DNA from: Brevibacterium paucivorans
GTDB taxonomy: Bacteria; Actinomycetota; Actinomycetes; Actinomycetales; Brevibacteriaceae
NCBI RefSeq assembly: GCF_016907735.1
Contig: NZ_JAFBCP010000001.1
Span: forward strand, 310,001-374,000
Direction: 5' to 3'
DNA length: 64,000 nt
Position numbers and translations under genes: made by a program
The notes under the pieces: generated by a model
Told to the model about the DNA's origin: nothing
The model's database searches: none
Seen by the model: only the letters and a program-made list of their open reading frames with translations
Shown here: positions 44,140 to 53,404 of the stretch, piece by piece
How the letters are laid out: every line of letters begins with the position of its first letter
Numbering within the stretch: the first letter of the stretch is position 1

Positions 44140-44769
44140 CTATTGCAGTACTCCACCGCTTTCTTTCAAGTAGCACGCAGGGCACAGTGATTCGTATGTC
44201 ACGCTCATACCGTCGATAGCCACCTGGTCGCCGTCGAACACGTAGTTGCCGTCGACTTTGCGTCCGTTGAACATGGCTTTGCGCCCGCACCGGCAAATAG
44301 TCTTGAGCTCTTCGAGGCTGTGCGCAATTTCTAGTAGCCGTGCTGAACCGGGGAAGGCGTGTGTGCGAAAGTCCGTGCGAATGCCGTAGCACATCACTGG
44401 GACGTCGCGGTACACGGCGATCCGCATGAGTCCGTCGACTTGTTCGTGGGTGAGGAACTGGGCTTCGTCAATGAGGAGGCAGGCTACGGGATCCGTGGAA
44501 AACTCCAGGCTCTCGATTAGTGCGGAGTGGTCGACGTATCCCGCGACGTCGTCAAAGACATCTTCAACCGTGTCGCTGTTTTCGATGAGGAAGTCGACAG
44601 TTCGAGTGACGCCCAAACGCGACACGATCTGTGTGTTGCCTTTTGTGTCAATCGCCGGCTTTGCCAAAAGAACCCGTTGCCCGCGCTCTTCATAGTTGTA
44701 GGCAGCTTGCAAAAGCGCGGTCGACTTCCCCGAGTTCATTGCGCCGTACCGGAAATACAGTTTTGCCAC
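44140..44769 (-). CDS. tdk: Thymidine kinase
   Basis: A 209-residue type II thymidine kinase. Walker A (GAMNSGKS) is near residues 9-16, Walker B with the catalytic Glu (LLIDEAQFL) near 100, the lasso loop near 175-195, and structural zinc Cys in ICRCGRKA near 156 and LCPACY near 198. It phosphorylates thymidine in the salvage pathway. It is monocistronic by layout and divergent from icd. Confidence 0.93.
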   Translation of the reverse strand: MAKLYFRYGAMNSGKSTALLQAAYNYEERGQRVLLAKPAIDTKGNTQIVSRLGVTRTVDFLIENSDTVEDVFDDVAGYVDHSALIESLEFSTDPVACLLIDEAQFLTHEQVDGLMRIAVYRDVPVMCYGIRTDFRTHAFPGSARLLEIAHSLEELKTICRCGRKAMFNGRKVDGNYVFDGDQVAIDGMSVTYESLCPACYLKESGGVLQ

Positions 44770-44814
44770 GTCCGACCTTCCTTCCCCGGTTCATGCTACA
44801 GCGTGCCGAATGGA

Positions 44815-44820
44815 TAGACT
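44815..44820 (+). promoter_or_regulatory. Probable -10 box (TAGACT) of icd
   Basis: TAGACT lies 5 nt before an in-frame ATG at 44826 and 35 nt before the family-like start at 44856. It could serve a leaderless form with ten extra residues or a short-leader form. Confidence 0.45.
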
Positions 44821-44855
44821 GAGCAATGAAAACTACCGTCAACAGGGAAGCACAC

Positions 44856-47072
44856 ATGGCTCAGATCATTTACACCCGTACGGATGAAGCTCCGCTTCTT
44901 GCAACCTATTCGCTTAAGCCCATCGTCGAAGCTTTTGCGCGCAAAGCCGGAATCGACGTCACCACTCGTGACATTTCGCTTGCCAGCCGTATCTTGTCTC
45001 AGTTCCCTGACTACTTGAAAGAAGACCAGCGTCACAGCGATGCGCTGGCTGAACTGGGTGACCTCGCGAAGAAACCAGAAGCTAACATCATTAAACTTCC
45101 AAACATCTCGGCTTCGGTTCCTCAGCTCAAGGCCACCATCAAGGAGCTTCAGAACCAGGGTTTTGCTCTTCCTAACTACCCTGAAGAACCATCGACTGAC
45201 GAAGAACGCGACATTCGCGCCCGTTACGACCGGGTGAAGGGTTCAGCAGTTAACCCTGTTCTGCGTGAAGGTAACTCCGACCGCCGTGCGCCCAAGGCAG
45301 TGAAGCAGTACGCACAGGCCCACCCACACTCCATGGGTGAGTGGACCGAGGACTCCAAGACGCAGGTCGCAACCATGGGCGAGAACGACTTCCGTTCCAA
45401 CGAACAGTCCGTCATCATGCCTGCCGACGACACGCTGACGATCCGTCACGTGGGAGCCCAGGGCACCTCGGTCTTGAAGGACGACCTCAAGGTCCTCAAG
45501 GACGAAATCATCGACTCCACTTTCATGGATGTTGCACGCCTGGACGCCTTCTTGAAGGACCAGATCGCCAAGGCTAAAGAAACGGGTGTGCTGTTCTCGG
45601 TTCACCTCAAGGCCACCATGATGAAGGTGTCGGACCCAGTTCTGTTCGGCCACGTCATCACAGCCTTCTTCCCTCAGACATTCGCTGACTACGGCGACGT
45701 GCTGGCGCAGGCAGGTCTGAGCCCAGCGGACGGTTTGGGCGCTATCCTGACCGGTCTTGACGAACTCGACGGTGACGACGCTGAACAGATCAAGAAATCG
45801 ATCTCTCGTGAGCTCGAAGAGGGTCCAGCCCTGGCAATGGTGAACTCCGACAAGGGAATCACCAACCTCCACGTGCCGTCAGACGTGATCGTGGATGCTT
45901 CGATGCCAGCCATGATTCGTATCGGTGGAAAGATGTGGGGACCAGACGGGAACGAAGCCGACACGCTGGCTGTTATCCCTGACTCGTCCTACGCCGGCGT
46001 CTACCAGACCGTGATTGACGACTGCAAGGCACACGGAGCATACGACCCAGCGACCATGGGTTCAGTGCCAAACGTGGGTCTCATGGCGCAGAAGGCTGAA
46101 GAGTACGGAAGCCACGACAAGACCTTCGAAATCAAGGAAGAAGGAACCGTCGAGGTTGTTAACTCAGCTGGCGAAGTTCTCATGAGCCACAAGGTGTCCG
46201 CTGGTGACATCTGGCGTGCATGCCAGACCAAGGATGTTCCGGTTCGCGACTGGGTCAAGCTCGCTGTTACCCGCGCTCGTTTGTCCGAAACTCCTGCAGT
46301 GTTCTGGCTGGATGAAACTCGTGCCCACGACCGTAACCTCACCGAGAAGGTCAACGAGTACCTCAAGGAACACGACACCGACGGTCTGGACATTCGCATC
46401 ATGAACCCGGTTGAAGCGACCCAGTTCTCGCTTGATCGGATTCGCGAAGGCAAGGACACCATTTCGGTGACCGGTAACGTTCTGCGTGACTACAACACCG
46501 ACTTGTTCCCAATTCTGGAGCTTGGAACGTCAGCCAAAATGCTCTCGGTTGTTCCACTGATCGCCGGTGGTGGGCTGTTCGAAACCGGTGCTGGTGGTTC
46601 GGCACCTAAGCACGTGCAGCAGCTGGTGGAAGAAAACCACTTGCGTTGGGACTCGTTGGGTGAGTTCTTCGCGATTGCTGAATCGCTACGCCACTTCAAG
46701 CTCAGCGACGACAACGAGCGTGCTGGCGTGTTGGCTTCCACCTTGGATGACGCAACTGCGACGTTCCTGGAAGAGAACCGTTCACCGTCGCGCAAGGTGG
46801 GCGAGATCGACAACCGCGGCAGCCACTTCTACCTCACCCTGTACTGGGCTGAGGAACTGGCTAAGCAGACGGATGACGCTGAGCTCGCACAGGCGTTTGA
46901 ACCTATTGCCCGTGAACTGCGTGAGCAAGAAGAGACGATTACCAAGGACCTCATTGAGGTGCAGGGTGAAGGCGTTGACTTGGGTGGTTACTACAACCCC
47001 GAAGACGCCAAGGTCACCCAGGTCATGCGTCCTTCCACCACGTTTAACGACATCATCGCCAAGCTTGGATAG
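44856..47072 (+). CDS. icd: Isocitrate dehydrogenase, monomeric NADP-dependent type
   Basis: A 738-residue monomeric IDH (IDH-II), the form common in Corynebacterium and relatives. It oxidises isocitrate to 2-oxoglutarate with NADP. The start [19 protein letters not shown] matches the family; an ATG ten codons upstream is also in frame. Substrate and cofactor segments include [15 protein letters not shown] near residue 85, [14 protein letters not shown] near 200, [19 protein letters not shown] near 355 and [15 protein letters not shown] near 577. Codon bias is strong, indicating high expression. A LapA-like gene follows 8 bases later. Confidence 0.95.
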   Translation: MAQIIYTRTDEAPLLATYSLKPIVEAFARKAGIDVTTRDISLASRILSQFPDYLKEDQRHSDALAELGDLAKKPEANIIKLPNISASVPQLKATIKELQNQGFALPNYPEEPSTDEERDIRARYDRVKGSAVNPVLREGNSDRRAPKAVKQYAQAHPHSMGEWTEDSKTQVATMGENDFRSNEQSVIMPADDTLTIRHVGAQGTSVLKDDLKVLKDEIIDSTFMDVARLDAFLKDQIAKAKETGVLFSVHLKATMMKVSDPVLFGHVITAFFPQTFADYGDVLAQAGLSPADGLGAILTGLDELDGDDAEQIKKSISRELEEGPALAMVNSDKGITNLHVPSDVIVDASMPAMIRIGGKMWGPDGNEADTLAVIPDSSYAGVYQTVIDDCKAHGAYDPATMGSVPNVGLMAQKAEEYGSHDKTFEIKEEGTVEVVNSAGEVLMSHKVSAGDIWRACQTKDVPVRDWVKLAVTRARLSETPAVFWLDETRAHDRNLTEKVNEYLKEHDTDGLDIRIMNPVEATQFSLDRIREGKDTISVTGNVLRDYNTDLFPILELGTSAKMLSVVPLIAGGGLFETGAGGSAPKHVQQLVEENHLRWDSLGEFFAIAESLRHFKLSDDNERAGVLASTLDDATATFLEENRSPSRKVGEIDNRGSHFYLTLYWAEELAKQTDDAELAQAFEPIARELREQEETITKDLIEVQGEGVDLGGYYNPEDAKVTQVMRPSTTFNDIIAKLG

Positions 47073-47080
47073 GTGAAAGT

Positions 47081-47506
47081 ATGAGTAATCCTCAGGCAAC
47101 ACCTCCGTCATTTGGTTCCGGACCACAGTCTTTTGGGTCTGGACCGCAGGTGCCCAACGGAGCCTCAGCGGCGGAGGAAGACATGCAGGTACCACAAGCA
47201 CAGCACACCGATGAACCGGTTTACGACCAGTCGTCGAACGCTACGAAACAGGAGAAATCCGGGGTTTCCGCGTTCGTGTGGGTGGCGTTGATTCTGGGCG
47301 CGTTGATTCTGGTGTTGCTTTTGGTGTTTGTCATGCAGAACAACCAGCCGGTAGACATCAGCTACTTTGCGTGGTCGTTCTCTATGCCACTGGGAGTCGC
47401 ACTTCTTCTCGCTGCGATCGCTGGAATTTTGATTGCTGCGATTATTGGAACAGTGCGCATCATCTTGCTTGGGCGTAGGCTCAAGCGAGCTCAGAAGAAT
47501 TCCTAA
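47081..47506 (+). CDS. LapA-domain (DUF1049) membrane protein
   Basis: A 141-residue protein. A disordered Gly/Pro/Ser/Gln-rich N terminus of about 65 residues precedes two membrane helices (VWVALILGALILVLLLVFV and VALLLAAIAGILIAAIIGT) separated by the conserved NNQPVDISYFAWSFSMPLG, the LapA/DUF1049 signature, and a short basic tail. Enterobacterial LapA works with LapB in envelope homeostasis; the actinobacterial role is unknown. It is probably cotranscribed with icd. Confidence 0.8.
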   Translation: MSNPQATPPSFGSGPQSFGSGPQVPNGASAAEEDMQVPQAQHTDEPVYDQSSNATKQEKSGVSAFVWVALILGALILVLLLVFVMQNNQPVDISYFAWSFSMPLGVALLLAAIAGILIAAIIGTVRIILLGRRLKRAQKNS

Positions 47507-47517
47507 CTCAACACAGT

Positions 47518-47547
47518 GAACCGGGCCCCAGGATTGGGGCCCGGTTC
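47518..47547 (+). terminator. Rho-independent terminator after the LapA-like gene
   Basis: A 13-bp perfect stem (GAACCGGGCCCCA against TGGGGCCCGGTTC) with a 4-base loop, followed by GCCCTTTAAT. It ends the icd transcript 12 bases after the LapA stop. Confidence 0.85.
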
Positions 47548-47572
47548 GCCCTTTAATAACCTGGAGTACACA

Positions 47573-47938
47573 GTGAGCAAGTACGTCGAATTCATCCCCG
47601 ATGCTGGCGCATGCACAGTTTCAAAGAACGTCCTGTCCGGCGAAGGGAAAGTGCGTTGGATGGTGCGTGGAAAGTCCCATGCGCCGGCGGACAACGGGTG
47701 GCAGATCCTTAGCGATATCGATACGTCTGATTACCTGAATGACCCTTCGAACTGGCAGATTGCCGACTTCAACGATCTGTGTGCTATCGAGCCCGCCCTC
47801 ATCGGAATCTGGGACATGCCGGTAGGGTCTGACCTCGAGTTACGCCGGCACGAAAAAGGCATGAGCATCATCGACAGTAAAACCGGTCGCGTCATCCCGC
47901 ACGAGGAGTTGTTCGTTCCGCCTCAGTTCCGCAACTAA
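47573..47938 (+). CDS. DUF2185 / Imm33-domain protein
   Basis: A 121-residue protein with the DUF2185/Imm33 pattern: SHAPADNGWQILSDIDTSDYL near residues 35-55, SNWQIADFNDLCAIEPALIGIW near 59-80, then a short C-terminal strand. The GTG start at 47573 is favoured by CTGGAG six bases upstream; reading further upstream would cross the terminator hairpin. Imm33 proteins are predicted immunity partners of polymorphic toxins, but no toxin gene lies beside it, so it may be an orphan or have a housekeeping role. A TTTAAT box lies at about 47552. Confidence 0.72.
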   Translation: MSKYVEFIPDAGACTVSKNVLSGEGKVRWMVRGKSHAPADNGWQILSDIDTSDYLNDPSNWQIADFNDLCAIEPALIGIWDMPVGSDLELRRHEKGMSIIDSKTGRVIPHEELFVPPQFRN

Positions 47939-48037
47939 GTAGCTTGTCCTCATCAGCCCAACTCAGATACGACAACTTGCTTCAGCGCGTCCGCGTTGAG
48001 TTGTGTACTCACGACGTGCAGGTATAGAACCTATGTC

Positions 48038-48796
48038 ATGGAGTTCGTCGTACCGTTTCTGATGAGCATGGTCGCAGGTCTAGCAACTGGCGTTGGCGCC
48101 CTGCTTGGGGTCACAAACCTCGCCCGTTCCACGCGTTTCTTTGCGTGCGCGTTAGGATTCTCAGCCGGCGTCATGATTTACGTCTCGCTCGTGGAAATCC
48201 TTCCCAAAGCGATCGAATCAGTCGAGATCCCAGCCGCACAGTGGATCGCGGTGGGTGCGCTGTTCGGCGGAATCATTTTTGCGGCAGCTATCGACGCACT
48301 CGTCCCGGACCAGTTCAGCCCTTCCTCAACAACCACCTCGGACGTGCGCTTGCTACGCATGGGCGCCTTCACGGCCATTGCAATTGCGCTCCACAACTTC
48401 CCCGAAGGCTTCGCCACGTTCCTCACCGCACACACCGACCTCACGCTGGCCATCCCGATCGTTGTAGCGATCGCCATCCACAACATCCCTGAAGGCCTGG
48501 CCGTGGCCGTCCCCGTCCTTCATGCGACTGGCTCATCTGCCAAGGCCTTCCGCTGGTCGCTCTTATCCGGGCTGGCGGAACCGGCCGGAGCCGCTCTGGG
48601 GTACCTGATCCTCGCCCCGATTATGACCCCCACCATTTTCGGAATCGTGTTCGCCGGCGTAGGCGGGATCATGGTGTACATTTCGTTCAGCCAACTTCTC
48701 CCGGCCGCCCACAATCAGGGTCACGCACGCGCGCCACTCATCGGACTTTTCGCGGGAATGGCAGTCATGGCGCTGTCTCTGCTCATGCTGGGATGA
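48038..48796 (+). CDS. zupT: ZIP family metal transporter (ZupT-like)
   Basis: A 252-residue, eight-helix ZIP transporter that imports zinc or related divalent metals. Metal-site motifs are ALHNFPEGFATF near residues 116-127 and AIHNIPEGLAVAVP near 147-160, with the family start VPFLMSMVAGLATGVGALLG. The ATG at 48038 is preceded by TATAGA at leaderless-like distance, and no zinc-repressor palindrome was seen. It overlaps the convergent kinase gene by 14 bases. Confidence 0.9.
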   Translation: MEFVVPFLMSMVAGLATGVGALLGVTNLARSTRFFACALGFSAGVMIYVSLVEILPKAIESVEIPAAQWIAVGALFGGIIFAAAIDALVPDQFSPSSTTTSDVRLLRMGAFTAIAIALHNFPEGFATFLTAHTDLTLAIPIVVAIAIHNIPEGLAVAVPVLHATGSSAKAFRWSLLSGLAEPAGAALGYLILAPIMTPTIFGIVFAGVGGIMVYISFSQLLPAAHNQGHARAPLIGLFAGMAVMALSLLMLG

Positions 48797-49604
48797 GAAC
48801 AGGTAACGCCCGAGGTCGCACCCGGACCCGCGCCCGCTGCACCTTGGTATAGACCTCACCGTCGACGTGGATGCCGTGCGGTGCGTCGAGGTCGAACGAC
48901 TGCCCCACACGTACGCGCACAGCAGCCGGTGACACGTTGGCACCCAGCGCCCACGCCCCGGCTACCACCCAGTCCGCGACACCTGTGGGTGCAAAGCTCG
49001 TGTGGCACAGCGTGCCGGAGTCCAAACTGGTGTCAAAAATTCGCACCCGGTGCGGCACACCCGCAACGTTTCCCACTTCTTGCGTCCATGGACTCCCCTT
49101 CCATGTCCCCAGGTTCACACCAGTCGCGATGTATGACCACCAGTGACGCTGGGCAGGTGTGCGTTGAATGGCTCGTACTGAGTTTCCCGCCCCCACCGCG
49201 ACCAGGCTCGTGGTTGTGAGGCCGTTGGGTTCAAGCGTCACGTGGGCGACGTCCACGCAGACTGGGCCGGGCGGAAACGTCGCCACGAGGTTTCGCCAAA
49301 ACAGGTTCGCTGTGCCGACCGGTATCGGAGTCAGGCGTGGCGGTTCAGCCGGCTGGTGCTCATCGATCCACTCCGTCAAGGCATGTGCGCACTGTGCAAC
49401 GGTCCCGTCGCCACCCACCACAATGAGTCGCTGGGCACCCGCGTCCAAGAGTCGCGTCGCCTGCTCCCCGCCCGGGTGAGCGGGCGTGGTGTAGGTGACA
49501 ACGACCTCGGCCGAGGTGGTAGCAACCGAGCTGGAAGTGGCGCGTATGCGCTCAACAACCTGGCGTGTACCCAGGCGCGCGGGGTGCGCCACGACTCCAA
49601 TCAC
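48783..49604 (-). CDS. Diacylglycerol kinase-like lipid kinase
   Basis: A 273-residue DAGK_cat family protein: VVAHPARLG near residue 4, nucleotide-binding VVGGDGTVAQCAHAL near 62, TPIPVGTANLFWRNL near 92, then the beta-rich C-terminal domain (GIHVDGEVY near 245). It could phosphorylate diacylglycerol or another lipid, or a sphingosine-like molecule. The C-terminal domain is somewhat shorter than in YegS/DgkB. The start overlaps the NlpC/P60 stop by 4 bases, so it follows a wall hydrolase in one operon. Confidence 0.82.
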   Translation of the reverse strand: MIGVVAHPARLGTRQVVERIRATSSSVATTSAEVVVTYTTPAHPGGEQATRLLDAGAQRLIVVGGDGTVAQCAHALTEWIDEHQPAEPPRLTPIPVGTANLFWRNLVATFPPGPVCVDVAHVTLEPNGLTTTSLVAVGAGNSVRAIQRTPAQRHWWSYIATGVNLGTWKGSPWTQEVGNVAGVPHRVRIFDTSLDSGTLCHTSFAPTGVADWVVAGAWALGANVSPAAVRVRVGQSFDLDAPHGIHVDGEVYTKVQRARVRVRPRALPVLIPA

Positions 49605-50782
49605 ACGTAACGTTTCACACCGGCGAAGTCACGCGCTCCGCCCCATGACTTCCAGTTCACGATTTCGACCGAACGTGACGCGTTAGGCGCGTGAATCATC
49701 TTTCCGTGGCCCACGTACATACCCACGTGGTACACACTGCCCTTGCCACGCTTGGAAGCGAAGAAGATCAGGTCACCCGGCTGCATGTCACCCTGGGAGA
49801 CCGTGCGTCCGGTCTTCGACTGTGGTCCCGAATCGCGCGGAATGGTGATGCCGTGCGCCCGGTAGATCGAGTAAGTGAAGCCCGAGCAGTCAAAGCCGTA
49901 CGCCGACGCTCCACCCCACGTGTACTTCAGTCCCAAGAACTGGCGACCCGTTTCCACTAACTGCGACGGTTTGGGCTTTGGACGCACTTTGCGCTGGTCG
50001 AAACGCTCAACGTCGTTGAAGGAGATCCATCCGAACCGGTTGTCCGGCAGTGCTACGCGGGCTTTTCCATCGCGCGTGCTGGTGATTGGCAGGCGCGTGT
50101 TAAACGGAACCTCGATGCGCGTGCGTCCCGTCGATTTGGTGGGTTCGGCCTCCACATGCGCGCGCGACTTCTTGACGGAAACCACGTGCGTCATCTTCTC
50201 GCTGGCGTTGCCAAAAGTGGTGCTCTTCGCCAACTGTCGCTTGGGCACCCACGCTTCATATCCGCGCGGTTTGCCCGGCGCTGGCTCGGTGGTGACACCT
50301 ACTCGTGCCCAGTCGTCGCGTACCTCCCACACGTACACAGCATCACCGTAGATCGCTTGTGTTTCCGTTCGTCCGGTCAGTCCCTTGCGGTCGGTCAGCC
50401 CGCGGTTCCACTCGTCCATTTTGGCTGGGTTCTGCAGTGCTGGCGCGTCTTGCTTACGTGGCGATGTGGGCGACTTCCACAGCGTGGCCGTGGAAACTAC
50501 GACATACGCTGTGTCGCCCTTGCGCACGTCGCCGTGCCGTGCGGGAACCGGGGCCTTGGGCATCGGTGCTGGCGCCTTGGCTTTGGGCGCAGACAGATTG
50601 GGTTCCTTCACCTGTGGCGCCGGTTCTTTGTGTTTGCGCGGTTTGGTTTCTTGCACGTTGTGGTCTCGGATATTTCCCGTGAGCAGATAGTCGTGGTCAC
50701 CAGGTTCCGTTGCAAGGGCTGGCGTGACCGTGCCGGCTACCAGCGTGGCTGCCAATATCACCGAGGTGGCAAACGTTTTCAT
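49601..50782 (-). CDS. Secreted NlpC/P60 peptidoglycan hydrolase
   Basis: A 393-residue secreted protein. The signal peptide (residues 1-24) ends ALA; a Pro/Ala/Lys-rich linker and two SH3-like segments follow (TAYVVVSTATLWKSP near 85, then AHVEAEPTKSTGRTRIEVPF near 210). A C-terminal NlpC/P60 domain carries the catalytic Cys in GFDCSGFTYSIYR near 300, His in YHVGMYVGHGKMIHAP near 355 and the third polar residue near the end. It cleaves D-Glu-mDAP peptide bonds in peptidoglycan. It is divergent from an amidase gene that carries the same leader element. Confidence 0.9.
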   Translation of the reverse strand: MKTFATSVILAATLVAGTVTPALATEPGDHDYLLTGNIRDHNVQETKPRKHKEPAPQVKEPNLSAPKAKAPAPMPKAPVPARHGDVRKGDTAYVVVSTATLWKSPTSPRKQDAPALQNPAKMDEWNRGLTDRKGLTGRTETQAIYGDAVYVWEVRDDWARVGVTTEPAPGKPRGYEAWVPKRQLAKSTTFGNASEKMTHVVSVKKSRAHVEAEPTKSTGRTRIEVPFNTRLPITSTRDGKARVALPDNRFGWISFNDVERFDQRKVRPKPKPSQLVETGRQFLGLKYTWGGASAYGFDCSGFTYSIYRAHGITIPRDSGPQSKTGRTVSQGDMQPGDLIFFASKRGKGSVYHVGMYVGHGKMIHAPNASRSVEIVNWKSWGGARDFAGVKRYV

Positions 50783-50788
50783 GAATCT

Positions 50789-50811
50789 GTCCTTACTAGG
50801 GGAAGACGGAC
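50789..50811 (-). promoter_or_regulatory. Leader element before the NlpC/P60 start (shared with the amidase gene)
   Basis: Minus-strand sequence GTCC, GTCTTCCCCTA, GTAA, GGAC, ending 6 nt before the ATG. GTCC can pair with GGAC, which contains the ribosome-binding site. The core CGTCTTCCCCTA (50797-50808) recurs exactly in the divergent leader at 50919-50930. Confidence 0.55.
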
Positions 50812-50872
50812 ATTTTGCTCACAAGTTTAGCTATCCAAAACACAGCCGAGATAGACACGCTTCGGCGAGTCG

Positions 50873-50878
50873 TTGACA
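50873..50878 (+). promoter_or_regulatory. Probable -35 box (TTGACA) of the amidase gene
   Basis: A consensus TTGACA. A weak -10 (GTATCG) begins at 50897 after an 18-base spacer, about 48 bases before the ATG, so the transcript would include the shared leader element. Confidence 0.4.
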
Positions 50879-50913
50879 GATCTCCAGGTTTAACCCGTAT
50901 CGTGTTCTTCGTC

Positions 50914-50940
50914 GGTCCCGTCTTCCCCTATTTTAGGACC
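50914..50940 (+). promoter_or_regulatory. Leader element before the amidase start (shared with the NlpC/P60 gene)
   Basis: GGTCC (50914-50918), CGTCTTCCCCTA (50919-50930), TTTTA, GGACC (50936-50940), then 4 nt to the ATG. GGTCC can pair with GGACC and cover the ribosome-binding site. The 12-base core matches the divergent gene's leader. Confidence 0.55.
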
Positions 50941-50944
50941 CCAG

Positions 50945-52711
50945 ATGAAACGTCTTTTTGTGTCGGCAGTTGCCCTGACGGCTGCAGCCGCATCCGTCGC
51001 TCCTGCGACAACGCACAGCACCCTGCCGTTCGGTCCTGGTGCAGAACCATTCCAGACTCACACCCGCACAGAGTCCGGCGCGTATGATGCACAGTCCCAG
51101 GCGGCCGCCAACGTCAGCGACCAGAACGCACCGGTCACCACTACCAAGCAGAGCGTCGAAGGTGCCGAGCAAACCATCGACACCACAAAAGCTAACTCCC
51201 AAAAGAACAACTCTCGCCTCATCACCGTCATGGGTGTCACCTGGGAAGGCGAAGGTGAACGCGACGTTCAGTACCGTACCCGCCACGCACAAGGTGACAA
51301 CTGGGGCGACTGGGAACAGTTGCCCGTGAGCGACGAAGGTAACGACCCTAGTTCCCAAGACCACAGAGAATCGACCGACGCTGTCGTGGTTGCTCCATAT
51401 GAAGTGGTGCAGGTGAAATCCGACGCCCCTATCACAGTCTCGGTCTCCGTTACAGAACGCACGCAGGTCGACGACATCGTTGCAGGCCACGCTATTGACC
51501 GCCCGCTACACGACACCGACAACGCAACCCCAGAACACCGCGACGAAGCAGGTGAGCTGGGGGCGACCTCGGCGACCAACACCGCCTACAATGCCAGCGG
51601 CACACACGGCGCATACTCAGCACAGAACGTCGCAAGCGTTGACGGACTCGAATACGTGACCCGCAGCCAATGGGGTGCAAGCAAACCACGTTGCGACATC
51701 GACCAGGCCAAGCGCAACGAAGGTGTGGTCATCCACCACACCAACGGTGCAAGCAAGTACTCACAGAGCGAAGTGCCCGGCATTTTGCGCGGTATCCAGG
51801 CCTACCACCAGAAGAGCCGCGGATGGTGCGACATCGGGTACAACATGCTCATCGACAGGTTCGGCAAAATCTACGAAGGCCGTGCAGGTGGGCTCGACAA
51901 GGCGACTGTGGGCGCACACGCGGTCGCAGTCAACGAAGGTACGTTCGGCGTTGCCGTTATGGGAACGTATCACAAGCCGGCACCTCGGGAAGTTCTTGAC
52001 TCACTGTCCAAGGTCATTCGCTGGCAGTCACACAAGTGGGGCTGGAAAGTCGACGCTGAGATGAAGATCCGTTCTGCTGGTGGCCCCGGTGCCCTCAAAC
52101 CGAAAGGCGCGATGTTCACACTGCCACGTGTGATTGGTCACCGTGACGTGGGGGAAACTGACTGCCCCGGTGACGGCTTGTACGGCCAGATTCCGGATAT
52201 CCGTCGCATGTCGACCAGCAGTCCAATCGACGAGTACGCGAACAAGCACAAGCTTGGAAAGCCAAGCTCGGACGTGAAGACGCTCAAGGACCGCAAGGAC
52301 ACGCAGGCACGCGCATACGGATCGCGGTTGGTGCTTTCAAACGAACGCGGAACGTACCGGATCGAGGGCGCTATTCTCAACGCGTGGAAGAAGATGGGAT
52401 GGGAACGGTCTCACGTGGGCCTACCGACTGCTGATGCCGTCTGCGGTCTTCCAGGCGGGGGTTGCTACCAGAAATTCGAAAAGGGCGTCGTCCACTGGTC
52501 GAAGGGCTCGGGTGCGCACGCCACCTCTGGCGCGATCCACAACGAGTGGGCCAAGAACAAGTACGAGCGCGGACCGTTGGGTTACCCGATCGCTGAAGAA
52601 GTGACCAAGAAGGGCGTGGCTTCTCAGAAGTTCCAGTACGGGTCCATCACCTGGACCAGTAAAAATGGGGCCAAGGTCAAGGTGGCCAAGGTGAGCGGAA
52701 ACGCGAAATAA
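50945..52711 (+). CDS. Secreted N-acetylmuramoyl-L-alanine amidase with LGFP repeats
   Basis: A 588-residue protein with an N-terminal signal peptide (residues 1-22). A Thr/Ala-rich N-terminal region precedes a PGRP/amidase_2 domain near 235-430 with zinc and catalytic residues in VIHHTNG near 262, the Tyr in DIGYNMLIDRFGKIYEGR near 298, and GHRDVGETDCPGDGLY near 398. Two or more LGFP repeats near 475-580 (RSHVGLPTADAV, RGPLGYPIAEEV) probably anchor it to the cell envelope, as in corynebacteria. It cleaves the MurNAc-L-Ala bond. It is divergent from the NlpC/P60 gene. Confidence 0.9.
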   Translation: MKRLFVSAVALTAAAASVAPATTHSTLPFGPGAEPFQTHTRTESGAYDAQSQAAANVSDQNAPVTTTKQSVEGAEQTIDTTKANSQKNNSRLITVMGVTWEGEGERDVQYRTRHAQGDNWGDWEQLPVSDEGNDPSSQDHRESTDAVVVAPYEVVQVKSDAPITVSVSVTERTQVDDIVAGHAIDRPLHDTDNATPEHRDEAGELGATSATNTAYNASGTHGAYSAQNVASVDGLEYVTRSQWGASKPRCDIDQAKRNEGVVIHHTNGASKYSQSEVPGILRGIQAYHQKSRGWCDIGYNMLIDRFGKIYEGRAGGLDKATVGAHAVAVNEGTFGVAVMGTYHKPAPREVLDSLSKVIRWQSHKWGWKVDAEMKIRSAGGPGALKPKGAMFTLPRVIGHRDVGETDCPGDGLYGQIPDIRRMSTSSPIDEYANKHKLGKPSSDVKTLKDRKDTQARAYGSRLVLSNERGTYRIEGAILNAWKKMGWERSHVGLPTADAVCGLPGGGCYQKFEKGVVHWSKGSGAHATSGAIHNEWAKNKYERGPLGYPIAEEVTKKGVASQKFQYGSITWTSKNGAKVKVAKVSGNAK

Positions 52712-52735
52712 GGTCTTAGCACAGCGCTGAAAACA

Positions 52736-52773
52736 CTGAAGCTGGCGAACCGAAATTGGTTCGCCAGCTTCAG
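52736..52773. terminator. Bidirectional hairpin terminator between amidase and tpx
   Basis: A 16-bp perfect stem (CTGAAGCTGGCGAACC against GGTTCGCCAGCTTCAG) with a 6-base loop, placed between two convergent genes. Flanks are only moderately T-rich, so efficiency on each strand is uncertain. Confidence 0.75.
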
Positions 52774-52823
52774 TTCTCCCGAGGTGGTAGCTCGCTTATG
52801 TGCGAACGTCACGCACCGTTCGT

Positions 52824-53315
52824 TTAGTTCAGTGCGTTCAGGGCTGAGTCGTAATCAGGCTCTTCGCCAATTTCGTCTACCTGCTGTGAGTACACGATCT
52901 TGCCGTTTTCGTCGATCACGATCACTGCGCGGGAGTACAGGCCTTTGAGAGGGCCGTCGGTCATTTCCACACCGTAGTCGTCACCGAACGGTGAGCGGAA
53001 TCCGGAGCCGGACACGACATTGTCGATTCCCTCTGCCCCGCAGAACCGGCCTAGTGCAAATGGCAGGTCCTTTGATGCACAGATCACGACCGTGTTCTCA
53101 AGTTCCGTGGCTTTTTCGTTGAACGTGCGCACCGACTTTGCACACACCCCGGTGTCGACCGAAGGGAAGATGTTGAGGACCACGCGCTTGCCCTTGTAGT
53201 CCGACAGTGCGACTGGTTCGAGGTCGGTTCCGGTCAGTTCAAATTCTGGAGCCGATCCGGTTGGCAGGTTTCCGTTAGTTGTGACTGGGTTTCCTTGAAA
53301 CGTGATAGTAGCCAT
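52824..53315 (-). CDS. tpx: Thiol peroxidase (atypical 2-Cys peroxiredoxin)
   Basis: A 163-residue Tpx: [15 protein letters not shown] start (ATG 53315 is chosen over an ATG 21 codons upstream), peroxidatic Cys in [16 protein letters not shown] near residue 60, and resolving Cys in [10 protein letters not shown] near 94. It reduces hydrogen peroxide and alkyl peroxides with thioredoxin. It is divergent from the DUF808 gene, with about 90 bases between starts. Confidence 0.94.
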   Translation of the reverse strand: MATITFQGNPVTTNGNLPTGSAPEFELTGTDLEPVALSDYKGKRVVLNIFPSVDTGVCAKSVRTFNEKATELENTVVICASKDLPFALGRFCGAEGIDNVVSGSGFRSPFGDDYGVEMTDGPLKGLYSRAVIVIDENGKIVYSQQVDEIGEEPDYDSALNALN

Positions 53316-53404
53316 ACCCCCAGTCTTACGTCCTGCTCTGCTCCACGCAAGAGGGTAAAGTGAACTCGTCACGAACACACTTCACATTCACAGAAGGGAC
53401 CCCG

